Part shown: positions 21,009 through 29,813 of the stretch, piece by piece
Numbering within the stretch: position 1 is the stretch's first letter
Layout of the letters: each line of letters starts with the position of its first letter
From: Chromatium okenii
GTDB taxonomy: Bacteria; Pseudomonadota; Gammaproteobacteria; Chromatiales; Chromatiaceae
Length of the DNA stretch: 64,000 nt
Reading direction: 5' to 3'
Assembly (NCBI RefSeq): GCF_002958735.1
Contig: NZ_PPGH01000013.1
Location: 1-64,000 of the forward strand
Position numbers and translations under genes: made by a program
The notes under the pieces: model-generated
What the model was told of the DNA's origin: nothing
Database searches by the model: none
Seen by the model: the letters and a program-made list of their open reading frames with translations, nothing else

Positions 21009-22247
21009 ATGCAAATTTATGCCTTGGATTTAGAAGATTTAAAACCAACAGATATTTCTGAGGCAGTTAATAAATGCCACAGACCAAAGAAATTTTCTGA
21101 TGCCGGTAGCCATATCATGGAAGTTATTCATAGTCTGCCGAATTTGTTTAATGGCGTTGATCTTGGTGAAGTGGTTATCTATATAGGTAGATCGTTTTTT
21201 AATCCTGACAAACCTAAAGCAGGAGTTTATGGAAGATTCATGGAACATTTTAGAATCAAAGGTCATCATTACTCAGTTATAGCTCTGAGATGCGATACAA
21301 AGGTTGTTCCTTTATGGGAACGAGCAGCTATTCGAATAATTAGTAAATTAAAACAAAAAAAGCGACTATGCGTTTCAGATATTGTGAACATTGCGCAATG
21401 TCAGGCAGGTGCATTGCCAGCTTATAAAGAGTCCGTTATTTATATTACATGGACTCACGGCAAGAAAACTCCTATACAACACTTGAATACTAAAGAAATA
21501 AATTTAGTGTCAAATGAAATTTATGAAGATTTAAATAATGAAATCCCTCGTATTCAAATCAGTGACGTGCTATCAGCGACAACCGATGTAAGCCAATGTG
21601 TGGAGATAGTTTGGCATCCTCGATATCAAATTACTGATAATAGTGAAGATATTGACTCTATCGGGCAACTAACGGTTAGTTCTGCAATTATAGAAGATAC
21701 GGCAGAGTCAATTAAGGATATTACGGGTTGTTCGTTGCGCAAGGTTAAACAGATTTTGATGAAGACGCGTGGGAATACACTTGTAAGAAATGCTTTTAGT
21801 GATTATTGGCCAGACTCTGAATATGTGGAAGACGATACCGACACCGACACCGAATATGCGGAAGATATTGACTCTATCGGGCAACTAACGGTTAGTTCTG
21901 CAATTATAGAAGATATGGCAGAGTCAATTAAGGATATTACGGGTTGTTCGTTGCGCAAGGTTAAACAGATTTTGATGAATACGCGTGGGAATACGCTTGT
22001 AAGAAATGCTTTTAGTGATTATTGGCCAGACTCTGAATATGTGGAAGACGATACCGACACTGAATGTGCGGAAGATATTGAATCTATTGGGCAACTAACA
22101 GTTAGTTCTGCAATTATAGAAGATATGGCAGAGTCAATTAAGGATATTACGGGTTGTTCGTTGCGCAAAATCGAACAAATTTTGATGAATACGCATGGAA
22201 ATACGCTTGTAAAAAATGCTTTTAGTGGTTATTGGCCAGAAGATTAG
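21009..22247 (+). CDS. GIY-YIG-like protein with three tandem C-terminal modules
   Basis: A 412-residue protein preceded by AGAGG 8 bp before the ATG. Residues 55-110 look like a GIY-YIG nuclease core: YIGRS (58-62), R76 and H80 in YGRFMEHF, and E104 in WERAAI, matching the family's YIG, catalytic Arg and metal-binding Glu in order. The first GIY strand is not clear. Residues 213-412 are three near-identical copies of a 58-72-residue unit (IGQLTVSSAIIED, then ESIKDITGCSLRK, then a GNTLV.NAF..YWP end) separated by acidic DDTDT linkers. The helical TG(C)S...K..L...GN...NAF pattern recalls UBA/TS-N-like three-helix domains, but this is weak. AT-rich like its upstream neighbour; both probably form one acquired cassette. 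No known system name fits. Confidence 0.7.
   Translation: MQIYALDLEDLKPTDISEAVNKCHRPKKFSDAGSHIMEVIHSLPNLFNGVDLGEVVIYIGRSFFNPDKPKAGVYGRFMEHFRIKGHHYSVIALRCDTKVVPLWERAAIRIISKLKQKKRLCVSDIVNIAQCQAGALPAYKESVIYITWTHGKKTPIQHLNTKEINLVSNEIYEDLNNEIPRIQISDVLSATTDVSQCVEIVWHPRYQITDNSEDIDSIGQLTVSSAIIEDTAESIKDITGCSLRKVKQILMKTRGNTLVRNAFSDYWPDSEYVEDDTDTDTEYAEDIDSIGQLTVSSAIIEDMAESIKDITGCSLRKVKQILMNTRGNTLVRNAFSDYWPDSEYVEDDTDTECAEDIESIGQLTVSSAIIEDMAESIKDITGCSLRKIEQILMNTHGNTLVKNAFSGYWPED
21645..22244 (+). repeat. Three direct repeats (216, 210 and 174 bp)
   Basis: The copies begin with GAAGATATTGA at 21645, 21861 and 22071. Copies 1 and 2 differ at only a few bases plus one extra ACCGAC-type linker repeat; copy 3 is slightly more diverged and stops at the gene end. 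The near-identity at DNA level indicates recent expansion, and copy number could vary among strains. Confidence 0.95.
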
Positions 22248-22277
22248 TTTTGAAAATTACGCTATTGAAATTACAGT

Positions 22278-22314
22278 ATTTTGCTTTATGGGATCTTTTT
22301 CAATAAAGCAAAAT
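22278..22314. terminator. Hairpin between convergent genes
   Basis: A perfect 12-bp stem, ATTTTGCTTTAT (22278-22289) with ATAAAGCAAAAT (22303-22314), lies between the island's last stop and the modC stop. It is probably a bidirectional terminator, but there is no long T-tract outside the stem. Confidence 0.55.
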
Positions 22315-22332
22315 CAAAAATTCAATAACCAA

Positions 22333-23401
22333 CTATTCCATCAGCGCCACCGATTTAACCTGCACCCAAATTTGCTGCCCCAGCGCGATGCCGAGCGCCG
22401 CCGCCGACCGTTTGGTCACTCGCGCCAGCAACACCGCTTCACCAATTTGCACCCGCACCAGTGCCAGCCCCGGATGCTCATCATCAGCAATCGCATCGAC
22501 CTTGCCAGATAACAGATTGAGAATGCTCGTATTTTCTTGATGCTCGGTCGCCAAACTGACATCCCGCGCCAGCACCCGCACCCGCACATGCTGCCCTAGC
22601 GCCAGCCCTCGGTCGCGGCTCCACAAACTGCCGCCCGCAAAATCGACCCGCGCTAATTGCCACTGCGCATCGCGCTCGGCGACGGTCGCATCAAGCACCA
22701 CGCCCGCGTCCTCGCCGAGGCGAATCGGCACATCCAGCCGCGCCAGCGTTTCCGTCAACGCCCCACTTGCCTGCACCAGCCCGCCGTCCATGACCACCAG
22801 ATGATCGGCTAATCGCGCCACTTCATCCGGCGCATGACTGACGTAAAGCACTGGAATATCTAGTAAATCGTGCAGCCGTTCGAGATACGGCAGGATTTCT
22901 TGCTTGCGTTTGAGATCAAGCGCCGCGAGCGGTTCATCCATCAACAAAATGCGCGGATTCACCGCCAGCGCCGCGCAATCCCCACGCGCTGGCGCTCGCC
23001 ACCCGATAGCCGCTCCGGTTTCCGCGCCAACAGATGACCGATGCCGAGCAGTTCGACCGCTTGCTCCAGACTGCGCCGCTCGGCTGCCGCGATCCGTTTC
23101 AGCCCGTAGCGCAGATTGCCCAACACGGTCAGATGCGGAAATAAACTCGCTTCTTGAAAAACATAACCCAGCGGCCGGCGATAGTCGGCACCCACGTCGT
23201 CGCGTCCTGCCAAATCTCGCCTTTGAATGATAAAAAACCGCGGGGCGCGTGTTCTAAACCGGCGATGCAGCGCAGCAGCGTAGTTTTGCCAGAACCAGAA
23301 TGACCGAATAGCGCGGTAACGCCACGTCCGGGTAAATTGAGATCAACATCCAATTGAAAGCCCGGCCAATTGAGTTGAAAACGAGCGGCAATAGTATCCA
23401 T
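22333..23401 (-). CDS. modC: Molybdate ABC transporter ATP-binding protein ModC (two frameshifts)
   Basis: The ATPase of the molybdate importer: Walker [11 protein letters not shown]-loop [12 protein letters not shown], signature [13 protein letters not shown], Walker [14 protein letters not shown]-loop VSHAPDE, then a C-terminal TOBE/Mop domain ([14 protein letters not shown]) that binds oxyanion. The ATG at 23401 lies 5 bp after modB. Two single bases are missing, near 22974 (after the signature) and near 23187 (before the Q-loop). Restoring both gives 1071 bases, 356 residues, the normal length. Last gene of the mop-modA-modB-modC operon. Confidence 0.9.
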
Positions 23402-23405
23402 TGAT

Positions 23406-24084
23406 TTAAGTTTCCTTGCGCCCGCGATGTTGCCAAACATAAAGCGCCAACAAAACTGCAAAAGAAAATGCCACCATCACCGCTGATAAACGATGCGCGT
23501 CGGCATATTCCATTGCTTCAACATGATCGTAAATTTGCACGGAAACGACGCGAGTTAAATCAGGAATATTGCCGCCGATCATTAACACCACGCCGAATTC
23601 ACCGACGGTGTGGGCAAAGGTGAGAATGCCGGCCGTTAAAAAGCCCGGCGCTGCCAGCGGTAATACGACGGTGAAAAACGTATCCAATGGTGAAGCTCGC
23701 AGTGTTGCAGCGACTTCCAGCGGACGGTGCCAATCGTTTCAAAAGCGTTTTGCACCGGCTGCACCATAAATGGAAACGAATAAAACACTGAGGCAATGAC
23801 TAAACCCCAAAAGTAAACGGCAATAAACCGATGCCGAGCGCCTGCGTGAATTGCCCCACCGGCCCGCTCGGCCCCATTGCTAATAGCAGATAAAAGCCCA
23901 GCACCGACGGCGGTAATACCAGCGGCAATGCAACCACTGCGCTGATCGGACCTTTCCAGCGCGATGATGTTTGTGCCAACCACCACGCCACTGGTGTTCC
24001 CACGACGAATAAAATCGCCGTTACAATTCCGGCTAAACGCAAGGTTAGCCAGATCGCTTGTAAATCGTCGCTACTGAGCCACAT
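23406..24084 (-). CDS. modB: Molybdate ABC transporter permease ModB (two frameshifts)
   Basis: The inner-membrane channel of the molybdate importer. It begins [19 protein letters not shown] and contains the early [15 protein letters not shown] loop, the [13 protein letters not shown] region and a C-terminal [10 protein letters not shown] end. The middle is interrupted by two single-base losses, near 23807 (after LPFTF) and near 23728 (after FETIGT). With both restored the length is 681 bases, 226 residues, matching the family. It starts 4 bp after the modA stop. Confidence 0.88.
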
Positions 24085-24088
24085 CGCG

Positions 24089-24844
24089 TTATTTCAGGTC
24101 ATAACCAAAGCTGTGGATAATTGCTTGCGCCGTCTCACCTTTGAGATAAGTCATTAACGCCGCAACTGCCGGTTTATCTTTACCCGCATTCAAAATTACA
24201 GCATCTTGAAGAATCGGCGGATATAACTGCGCCGGAATTAACCACATCGAACCGTGCGTTAATTTGCTATCTTTCTGCACCTGCGCCAGCGCAATAAAAC
24301 CGAGTTCCGCATTGCCCGTTTCTACGAATTGAAAGGTTTGCGCGATATTTTCGCCGGTCACAAATTTGGGCTGCACTGCATCCAATAATCCCTGTTGTTT
24401 TAATACCGCCAACGCGGCTGCTCCATAAGGCGCAGCTTTCGGATTCGCAATTGCGACTTTTTGAAAATCGCCCGTCGTCAATACCTTGCCCTGCGCGTCC
24501 ACAAAACCCGCTTTCGCTGACCACAACACCAATTTTCCAATTGCGTAAGTGAATTGCGAATCAGCAACCGCATTCCCTTCTTTAATTAACTTCGCGGGTG
24601 TGGTGTCATCTGCCGCCAATAAAATCTCAAACGGTGCGCCGTTTTGAATTTGCGCATAAAACTTGCCGGTTGCGCCGTAAGCCGCTTTGATCTGATGACC
24701 GGTTTCTTTAGTAAATGCAGCCGCAATCTCTTTCATCGGCGCAGTGAAATTAGCAGCCACTGCGATTTGAATCTCATCGGCGTGCGCGACCACGCTGGCA
24801 CTGAGCAGCGCCAGCGTTAGTGCAAAATAACGAATTGGGTTCAT
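24089..24844 (-). CDS. modA: Periplasmic molybdate-binding protein ModA
   Basis: A 251-residue solute-binding protein. A signal peptide (residues 1-22, ending VVAHADE) is followed by the ModA fold: VAVAANFTAPMKEIAAAF, YGATGKFYAQIQNGAP with oxyanion-binding Ser/Thr positions, FEILLAADD and NPKAAPYGAAA. It delivers molybdate, and possibly tungstate, to ModBC. Intact, unlike the two following genes, which start 4 and 5 bp apart in the operon. Confidence 0.95.
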   Translation of the reverse strand: MNPIRYFALTLALLSASVVAHADEIQIAVAANFTAPMKEIAAAFTKETGHQIKAAYGATGKFYAQIQNGAPFEILLAADDTTPAKLIKEGNAVADSQFTYAIGKLVLWSAKAGFVDAQGKVLTTGDFQKVAIANPKAAPYGAAALAVLKQQGLLDAVQPKFVTGENIAQTFQFVETGNAELGFIALAQVQKDSKLTHGSMWLIPAQLYPPILQDAVILNAGKDKPAVAALMTYLKGETAQAIIHSFGYDLK

Positions 24845-24864
24845 AAAAATACTCCGGCTGGTGC

Positions 24865-25287
24865 TCAGGATTTAGTGGCCACAATGATCTGCGACGCTTT
24901 AATCAATGCGCAGGCACGAACGCCGGGCGCAAGTCCCAAGCTATTCAAACTATCAAGCGTGATTGATGCGGTGATTTCTGGGCCAGCGTCGGACGCGATG
25001 ACGACGATGGCATTCACTGCGCCGGGTTCGCAGCGCGATACTGTGCCCCAAATCTGGTTGCGGGCGCTGGTTTTGAGCGTGGTATCGGTGAGCACGATGA
25101 CCGACGGCGCTTTAATGAGCGCGTAGGCGGCGCTGCCGGTCGTTAATCCTAAATGGGCGACGCTGTGGTTGGTAATCATCGCGGTTAATTCGAGACCGTT
25201 AACATCAAGGACGACTTCCGAATTGACGGCTCCTTGATCGACGGATTTCACGGTTCCAAAAAACTGATTACGGGCGCTGGTATACAT
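24865..25287 (-). CDS. Double-Mop molybdate-binding protein (molbindin/ModG type)
   Basis: A 140-residue protein of two Mop (TOBE) domains, each starting with TSARNQ(F/I)(F/W)GTV and ending with ALIKA(P/S).VIV. Known molbindins of this type store or buffer molybdate in the cytoplasm as ring-shaped oligomers. It leads the operon, 20 bp before modA, so it is probably induced by the same signal. No ModE-type DNA-binding domain is fused to it, and I could not identify a convincing ModE operator upstream. Confidence 0.88.
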   Translation of the reverse strand: MYTSARNQFFGTVKSVDQGAVNSEVVLDVNGLELTAMITNHSVAHLGLTTGSAAYALIKAPSVIVLTDTTLKTSARNQIWGTVSRCEPGAVNAIVVIASDAGPEITASITLDSLNSLGLAPGVRACALIKASQIIVATKS

Positions 25288-25544
25288 TGCGATAAGCCTA
25301 TGTTTAGGGTTGAAAGAATGCAGTCGAAACTGCGCAAGGGATCAGCCTTGTGTTTTGAACTATACAGCGTTATGCCCTATGTAAAAAGCGAAAACTGCTC
25401 AGTAGGTCGTTTTTAATAAAGGAGTTAAGGTAAACATTAACAGTACCGCTGTGTGCACTAAAATATAGCAACGAAGCGCGATTATGGTGCTGAACAGTAG
25501 CCTTGTCGTGTTCATTTCCGCATTCAATTAATAGCAAACATCAA

Positions 25545-27161
25545 ATGAAAAAAATACTCGTCATTGCGTTCTGGTGTGCATTATTCACTGCTGAAAAAAT
25601 GCCTGCTGCATCAAATGAACAAACTTTAGAACCAATGATTGCAGCACATTATTTCGGTGAACACTGGCCAAAAAATTTCCTGTCCGCATTTCGTCGTGAG
25701 TACGTATTAAAAGATTTTCAACAATTGCGAAAAGATGGTTTTAATACGGTGATTTTATTAGTCAGTTGGGGCGATTTTCAACCGGTGATTGCGCCATGTT
25801 GCCAATGGAATGAACGTGCATTTACGCGGCTGCAGTTTTTAATTGATGCAGCGGCGCAAGCTGATTTGCGTGTGATTTTGCGCGTGGGTTACGGTTGGAG
25901 TTTGAATCCTCATGCAGAAGCGCCGTTGCAGCGTATTCATCAATTGCTCAATGACGCAGCAACTCGCGTCATTTTTCTCAAATTTATTGAGCGATTAGGA
26001 CGCAGTTTGGAAAATTCGCCGCAGGTCATTCTCACGATGATGAGCTGGGAAGATCAATGGTTACATCAGATTGATCCGGCAGCACAAACCATTTTTGAGG
26101 ATTTCACGAGCCTATTGCCAGCAGGAACACGTCCGCCATTAAATGCGCCCTTGCCGACAGCAAACGGCATTAACGCTGCGTTATTTCATGCGTATTGGGA
26201 TTGGTTGGTAATGACGCAATTATATCAACCCGCACAGAAGTTATTGCCTAACTTGAGCTATGAAATCCGTATTGATAAAGACCCAGTGAAGACTGGTGAA
26301 AATCAACCAATGATTTGGTTAGATCATCGTGCGATGTATCGGCAAACCGGCAATGCACCAGTCAGTATTTATTGGGCACCATTTTGGGGCGCAGAGAATG
26401 TTGGCGAGCAATTAAGTGCTGCTCGCAGTAATGAATTGTTAGCAGCTTTGCTGCGGGAAACACGAGCATTTTCTGGGCAACGTGCAATTTTTATTGATCA
26501 ATTTAATGTGATTGATAACTCGCTTGGTTACGAGCACAACGCGATTCTCGCGCCGAATGCGCTTGACGATTTTCTGAACACTGCGCTTTGCACATTAAAA
26601 CAGCAAAATGTTATTGGTTATGGTTATTGGACAACCCGTGATTATCGAGAAAGTCCACTGTATAACCCATCATTTAGTCTTGGCTTAGATGGTTGGAAAT
26701 TCACTTCAACCAATTCCGCAGCTCTAAAGTGGTTGCCAAATGAAGATGCTGAATTGCAATTAGCGACAGGTGATGTATTAGAACAAACAATCACCAGTGC
26801 TGCTGGACGATTACCGACATCTCTGGATTCACAACCAGATCAAGTATGTATTGCTGTTGGCGCAGCGAGTGTAGGCAGTGTAACGATTACCGCAGGTAAT
26901 CTAAATAGTGCAACGCAATTGCGTTTTACTGCGAATACGAATCCGCTACAATGCACTGCAATCGTTGCTGCTCCATACAATGATCAGTTGACATTACGCA
27001 TTGCCGCAAATTCCGAAACAACACTGCAATTGCGTAGCATTTGGTTTTTCGATCATATTCAACACGGCGGGCTTTATGATGTCGATGGAAATCACGGAGA
27101 ATTATATCACGCATTAGTGCAATTTAATCGGAATTTTAAGAACAAACATAACTGCCGTTAA
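25545..27161 (+). CDS. Putative secreted glycoside hydrolase-like protein
   Basis: A 538-residue protein with a signal peptide (MKKILVIAFWCALFTAEKMPAAS). Residues 25-370 look like a (beta/alpha)8 glycosidase barrel: DFQQLRKDGFNTVILLVSWGDFQP, VILRVGYGWSLNPHAEAP, TMMSWEDQW (candidate catalytic Glu), YEIRIDKDPV and IFIDQFNV. The C-terminal part, from NPSFSLGLDGWKF, resembles a carbohydrate-binding beta-sandwich. The exact GH family is not recognised. The start at 25545 was chosen because it leads directly into the signal peptide; the in-frame 25503 codon does not. Substrate unknown. It ends at a shared bidirectional terminator. Confidence 0.65.
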   Translation: MKKILVIAFWCALFTAEKMPAASNEQTLEPMIAAHYFGEHWPKNFLSAFRREYVLKDFQQLRKDGFNTVILLVSWGDFQPVIAPCCQWNERAFTRLQFLIDAAAQADLRVILRVGYGWSLNPHAEAPLQRIHQLLNDAATRVIFLKFIERLGRSLENSPQVILTMMSWEDQWLHQIDPAAQTIFEDFTSLLPAGTRPPLNAPLPTANGINAALFHAYWDWLVMTQLYQPAQKLLPNLSYEIRIDKDPVKTGENQPMIWLDHRAMYRQTGNAPVSIYWAPFWGAENVGEQLSAARSNELLAALLRETRAFSGQRAIFIDQFNVIDNSLGYEHNAILAPNALDDFLNTALCTLKQQNVIGYGYWTTRDYRESPLYNPSFSLGLDGWKFTSTNSAALKWLPNEDAELQLATGDVLEQTITSAAGRLPTSLDSQPDQVCIAVGAASVGSVTITAGNLNSATQLRFTANTNPLQCTAIVAAPYNDQLTLRIAANSETTLQLRSIWFFDHIQHGGLYDVDGNHGELYHALVQFNRNFKNKHNCR

Positions 27162-27222
27162 TGGTCGTAATTTCTCGAATGTTTACCATGATGCAGCATG
27201 AATAACCAACATCTTAACAATA

Positions 27223-27250
27223 AAAAACGCCGATAACTATCGGCGTTTTT
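27223..27250. terminator. Bidirectional rho-independent terminator
   Basis: A 12-bp stem AAAAACGCCGAT, loop AACT, ATCGGCGTTTTT, with T-tracts available on both strands, sits between the convergent glycosidase-like and dsrC-like genes. Confidence 0.92.
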
Positions 27251-27270
27251 GGTGATTCAATGTGCGGGAT

Positions 27271-27567
27271 TTAGACGCAGCCAGTAGGCTTGGGTAGTCC
27301 GCCCCATTTGCAAATGAGTTTCATTGGACCTTTCTTAAAAATGTCATAGAGGTCTTTGGTTGAAACCTTTTGCTTCTTGGCAAAAATACGAATCGGTGGA
27401 ACCACGCCATCTTCATCATACATGGTACGCGCATCACGAATGAGCGACATCACTTGCTCAGTCATTTCAAAATCATCGGTACGCGCCAATTCAACCGCAA
27501 CCTGTTCATTCCAATCATCGCGGTTGAGTAAAAAACCTTCGTTATCAAGCGGAAAATTAATGGTCAT
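27271..27567 (-). CDS. DsrC/TusE-family sulfur-carrier protein with both cysteines
   Basis: A 98-residue member of the DsrC/TusE/RspA family: GFLLNRDDWNEQVAVELA at the start, PPIRIFAK in the middle and CKWGGLPKPTGCV at the end. Both C-terminal cysteines are present, C86 and the penultimate C97, 11 residues apart as in true DsrC. TusE proteins of tRNA thiolation normally keep only the last one. DsrC carries a trisulfide-linked sulfur to and from dissimilatory sulfite reductase. No other dsr or tus gene is nearby, so its partner is unknown. The middle is a little shorter than in classical DsrC. Confidence 0.85.
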   Translation of the reverse strand: MTINFPLDNEGFLLNRDDWNEQVAVELARTDDFEMTEQVMSLIRDARTMYDEDGVVPPIRIFAKKQKVSTKDLYDIFKKGPMKLICKWGGLPKPTGCV

Positions 27568-27695
27568 CGCAGCATCCTTCAGGTTTTGAGAAAAGTTGAA
27601 TGTTTGGAAGATGGAGACAAGACGACATAAATCAACCGGAATCAGATCATGCTGTGGCTGTTGTCAAAAAACTCGTTAGCGATCAAAAACTAATC

Positions 27696-29324
27696 TTATT
27701 TAATCAAAGAATTAGAAACAACATCAATGCAATTATGACCTTTAATTTTAGCTTGATAAAGTGCTTGCTCGGCATCTTTCAACAACTGATCAACGGAGCT
27801 AGTGCTGGCAGATGTGAGTTCTGTAACACCGAAACTTGCAGTAATACTACCAGCAGATAAGGTTGAAATTGCGCTCATTACTAACAATTGACGTAAATCT
27901 TCACATAACTTAATGGCGATATTGAGTGGTGTATCCGTTAAAATAACTAAAAATTCTTCATCACCATAGCGAAAAATATAATCAGAATTCCGCACACAAC
28001 TACGTGTTAATCGCGCTGTCTCAATCAAAACTTGATCGCCAACAGCATAACCAAAACGATCATTAATACTTTTGAAATGATCCAAATCGATGACGATTAG
28101 GCTCAGGTTAGTAAGATGACGACGCTGAACGCGAATTGCTTCTTTGGCTAAACATTCTGTTAGATAGCTTCGATTGTAAAGGCTGGTTAGTTGGTCGCGT
28201 ATAGATAATTCACGTAACGCTGTTGTTTGTAAACTGAGCGTCTGTTTTAGTTTTCTTGTGGCAATACGGAAAGCGATAAATAACATGATTTCAATTAAAA
28301 TAAAAGCAACTACACTGTAAATGATATTGTTGTGAACATTCTGGTGTAACTGTGCTATTTCATTCGTCACATCATACCAAGTTGCAATTGCGCCAACAGG
28401 CGCACGATGTGGATCATTTTGATTTTGATAGTCGCGTAATGGAAACACGGATACTGCAATATCACGTTGATCAATGTGACACCAACTCACACCAAATTCA
28501 TGTAAAATCGCTTGCGTACAGGGATGATCTAACAGATAGCGAGTTTCATTATGTAAGCTCGATTCAATAAAATAATTACCAACAGCCGAATTTTTAGCAA
28601 GGTAGTTTGCAAAATGATATGGCCACATTGTTTCACGAGTGTGGCTCAAGGTTAAAAGCACTGCAAAATGTGTATCACTTGATTTTTCAACCATTTGTAA
28701 TAGTGATTGATAAGATGTTCCTGCTTCAAGAACGCCAATTTGCGTTAATCGTTGTGGATTATCTGGATCATTGTAAGTGATCGGAACAACGCCACGAATT
28801 CCGCAGATAGTACGCCCACATTCAAAACCCATCGTTGGCTTTTTTAAGCGTAATGCATCTTGAATAGTAAAACGAACATCTGCCAGATCATCGCCGAATT
28901 CTTCAGGTGCATGAACACGCAAAAATGAGGTTGCTGCTAAACCAAATTGAAAGTGTAATTGACGAGTATCATAAAGACGCTCTAATTCTTCCCAAGGTCT
29001 GGATACAATTGAGAGCAGACGACACCGCGCTATTTGTGCTTGCAATCCACCCTTGCCACCGCCTTCTGCTTCAACTGCTTTGCGACCCTCGTAAAATGTT
29101 TTTTGTACTTCAGGAATAGAAGCGATATAGGCAGCGGTTTGTTGCATACGCAATGCAGTATCGTCAAGTGCAGTTTTAAAAAGACTATCGAGGTAATCTG
29201 CCCGTTGCTCTAAAAAAATCTGGAATTGTTTTTGCTCTGAATGATAGTTGATCCAAACAAAAATGCCTTCACTGAATGCAATTAAACAACTCACGGCGAC
29301 AAACAAAACGATGCGAATGGTCAT
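27696..29324 (-). CDS. Membrane-bound sensor diguanylate cyclase
   Basis: A 542-residue protein with TM1 at about residues 5-24, a large periplasmic double-Cache-like sensor (FECGRTICGIRGVVPI is typical of this fold), TM2 at about 335-358 (IIYSVVAFILIEIMLFIAF) and a C-terminal GGDEF domain (LTSLYNRSYL; DLDHFKSINDRFGYAVGD). The active-site motif is GDEEF instead of GG(D/E)EF: the second glycine is Asp and the two acidic residues are kept. Activity is likely but not certain. It synthesises c-di-GMP in response to an unknown ligand. It starts 11 bp after the cupin gene on the same strand and is probably cotranscribed. Confidence 0.88.
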   Translation of the reverse strand: MTIRIVLFVAVSCLIAFSEGIFVWINYHSEQKQFQIFLEQRADYLDSLFKTALDDTALRMQQTAAYIASIPEVQKTFYEGRKAVEAEGGGKGGLQAQIARCRLLSIVSRPWEELERLYDTRQLHFQFGLAATSFLRVHAPEEFGDDLADVRFTIQDALRLKKPTMGFECGRTICGIRGVVPITYNDPDNPQRLTQIGVLEAGTSYQSLLQMVEKSSDTHFAVLLTLSHTRETMWPYHFANYLAKNSAVGNYFIESSLHNETRYLLDHPCTQAILHEFGVSWCHIDQRDIAVSVFPLRDYQNQNDPHRAPVGAIATWYDVTNEIAQLHQNVHNNIIYSVVAFILIEIMLFIAFRIATRKLKQTLSLQTTALRELSIRDQLTSLYNRSYLTECLAKEAIRVQRRHLTNLSLIVIDLDHFKSINDRFGYAVGDQVLIETARLTRSCVRNSDYIFRYGDEEFLVILTDTPLNIAIKLCEDLRQLLVMSAISTLSAGSITASFGVTELTSASTSSVDQLLKDAEQALYQAKIKGHNCIDVVSNSLIK

Positions 29325-29335
29325 GCTATTATTAA

Positions 29336-29689
29336 TTAAGTGTTTGGTGTAGAATTTACGTTGCTGCTTGCGCTAAAACTGTTTTCAAGATGAATTGCCA
29401 GCCAAATACACTGCGGTTCTTCTGCTGTGTATAAAACGCGATGCAGTGTGTGCGCAGGAATAAAATAATAGTCTCCTGCTACAAGATTGACAATAACGCC
29501 AGCAATCCATAATTGCGCTGTTCCTTGTAATAAACACACCCATTCATCTTGCACTTGATCGTAAAGCTGTTGATCGGGATAAGCACTGCTGATAATACGT
29601 TCAATGCGTAATTGAGGGCAGCAGAGTAATGATTCAAATGTTTCGCCGTGAGATAACACCGGTGCATTTGCAAATAAATTTCCAGACAT
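29336..29689 (-). CDS. Small cupin-domain protein
   Basis: A 117-residue single-domain cupin. The motifs are degenerate but visible: QVQDEWVCLLQGTAQLWI (first cupin box, lacking its usual histidine pair), then LVAGDYYFIPAHTLHRV (second box with a histidine). Cupins of this kind may bind a metal or a small ligand. The ATG at 29689 was preferred to a TTG at 29725; neither has a strong ribosome binding site. It lies directly before the diguanylate cyclase gene and is divergent from gcvPB. Confidence 0.7.
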   Translation of the reverse strand: MSGNLFANAPVLSHGETFESLLCCPQLRIERIISSAYPDQQLYDQVQDEWVCLLQGTAQLWIAGVIVNLVAGDYYFIPAHTLHRVLYTAEEPQCIWLAIHLENSFSASSNVNSTPNT

Positions 29690-29813
29690 AGTGACGGATT
29701 CAAATCTCACGTTGATTTCCCACAATATCGCTATTCGTTAACATGGATTCGGCAAATCGCCGTAAAATCTGTTCCATCCAACAGGATTTAACCTTTATTT
29801 TTAGGATACCGCC

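Noticed and set aside
25288-25544. ModE operator upstream of the mod operon
   Set aside because: CTATAC and CATAGGG pieces are present near 25360-25385, but no palindrome with the ModE half-site spacing could be built.
29726-29813. Glycine riboswitch upstream of gcvPB
   Set aside because: Only about 90 bp separate the genes and none of the conserved riboswitch helices could be found.
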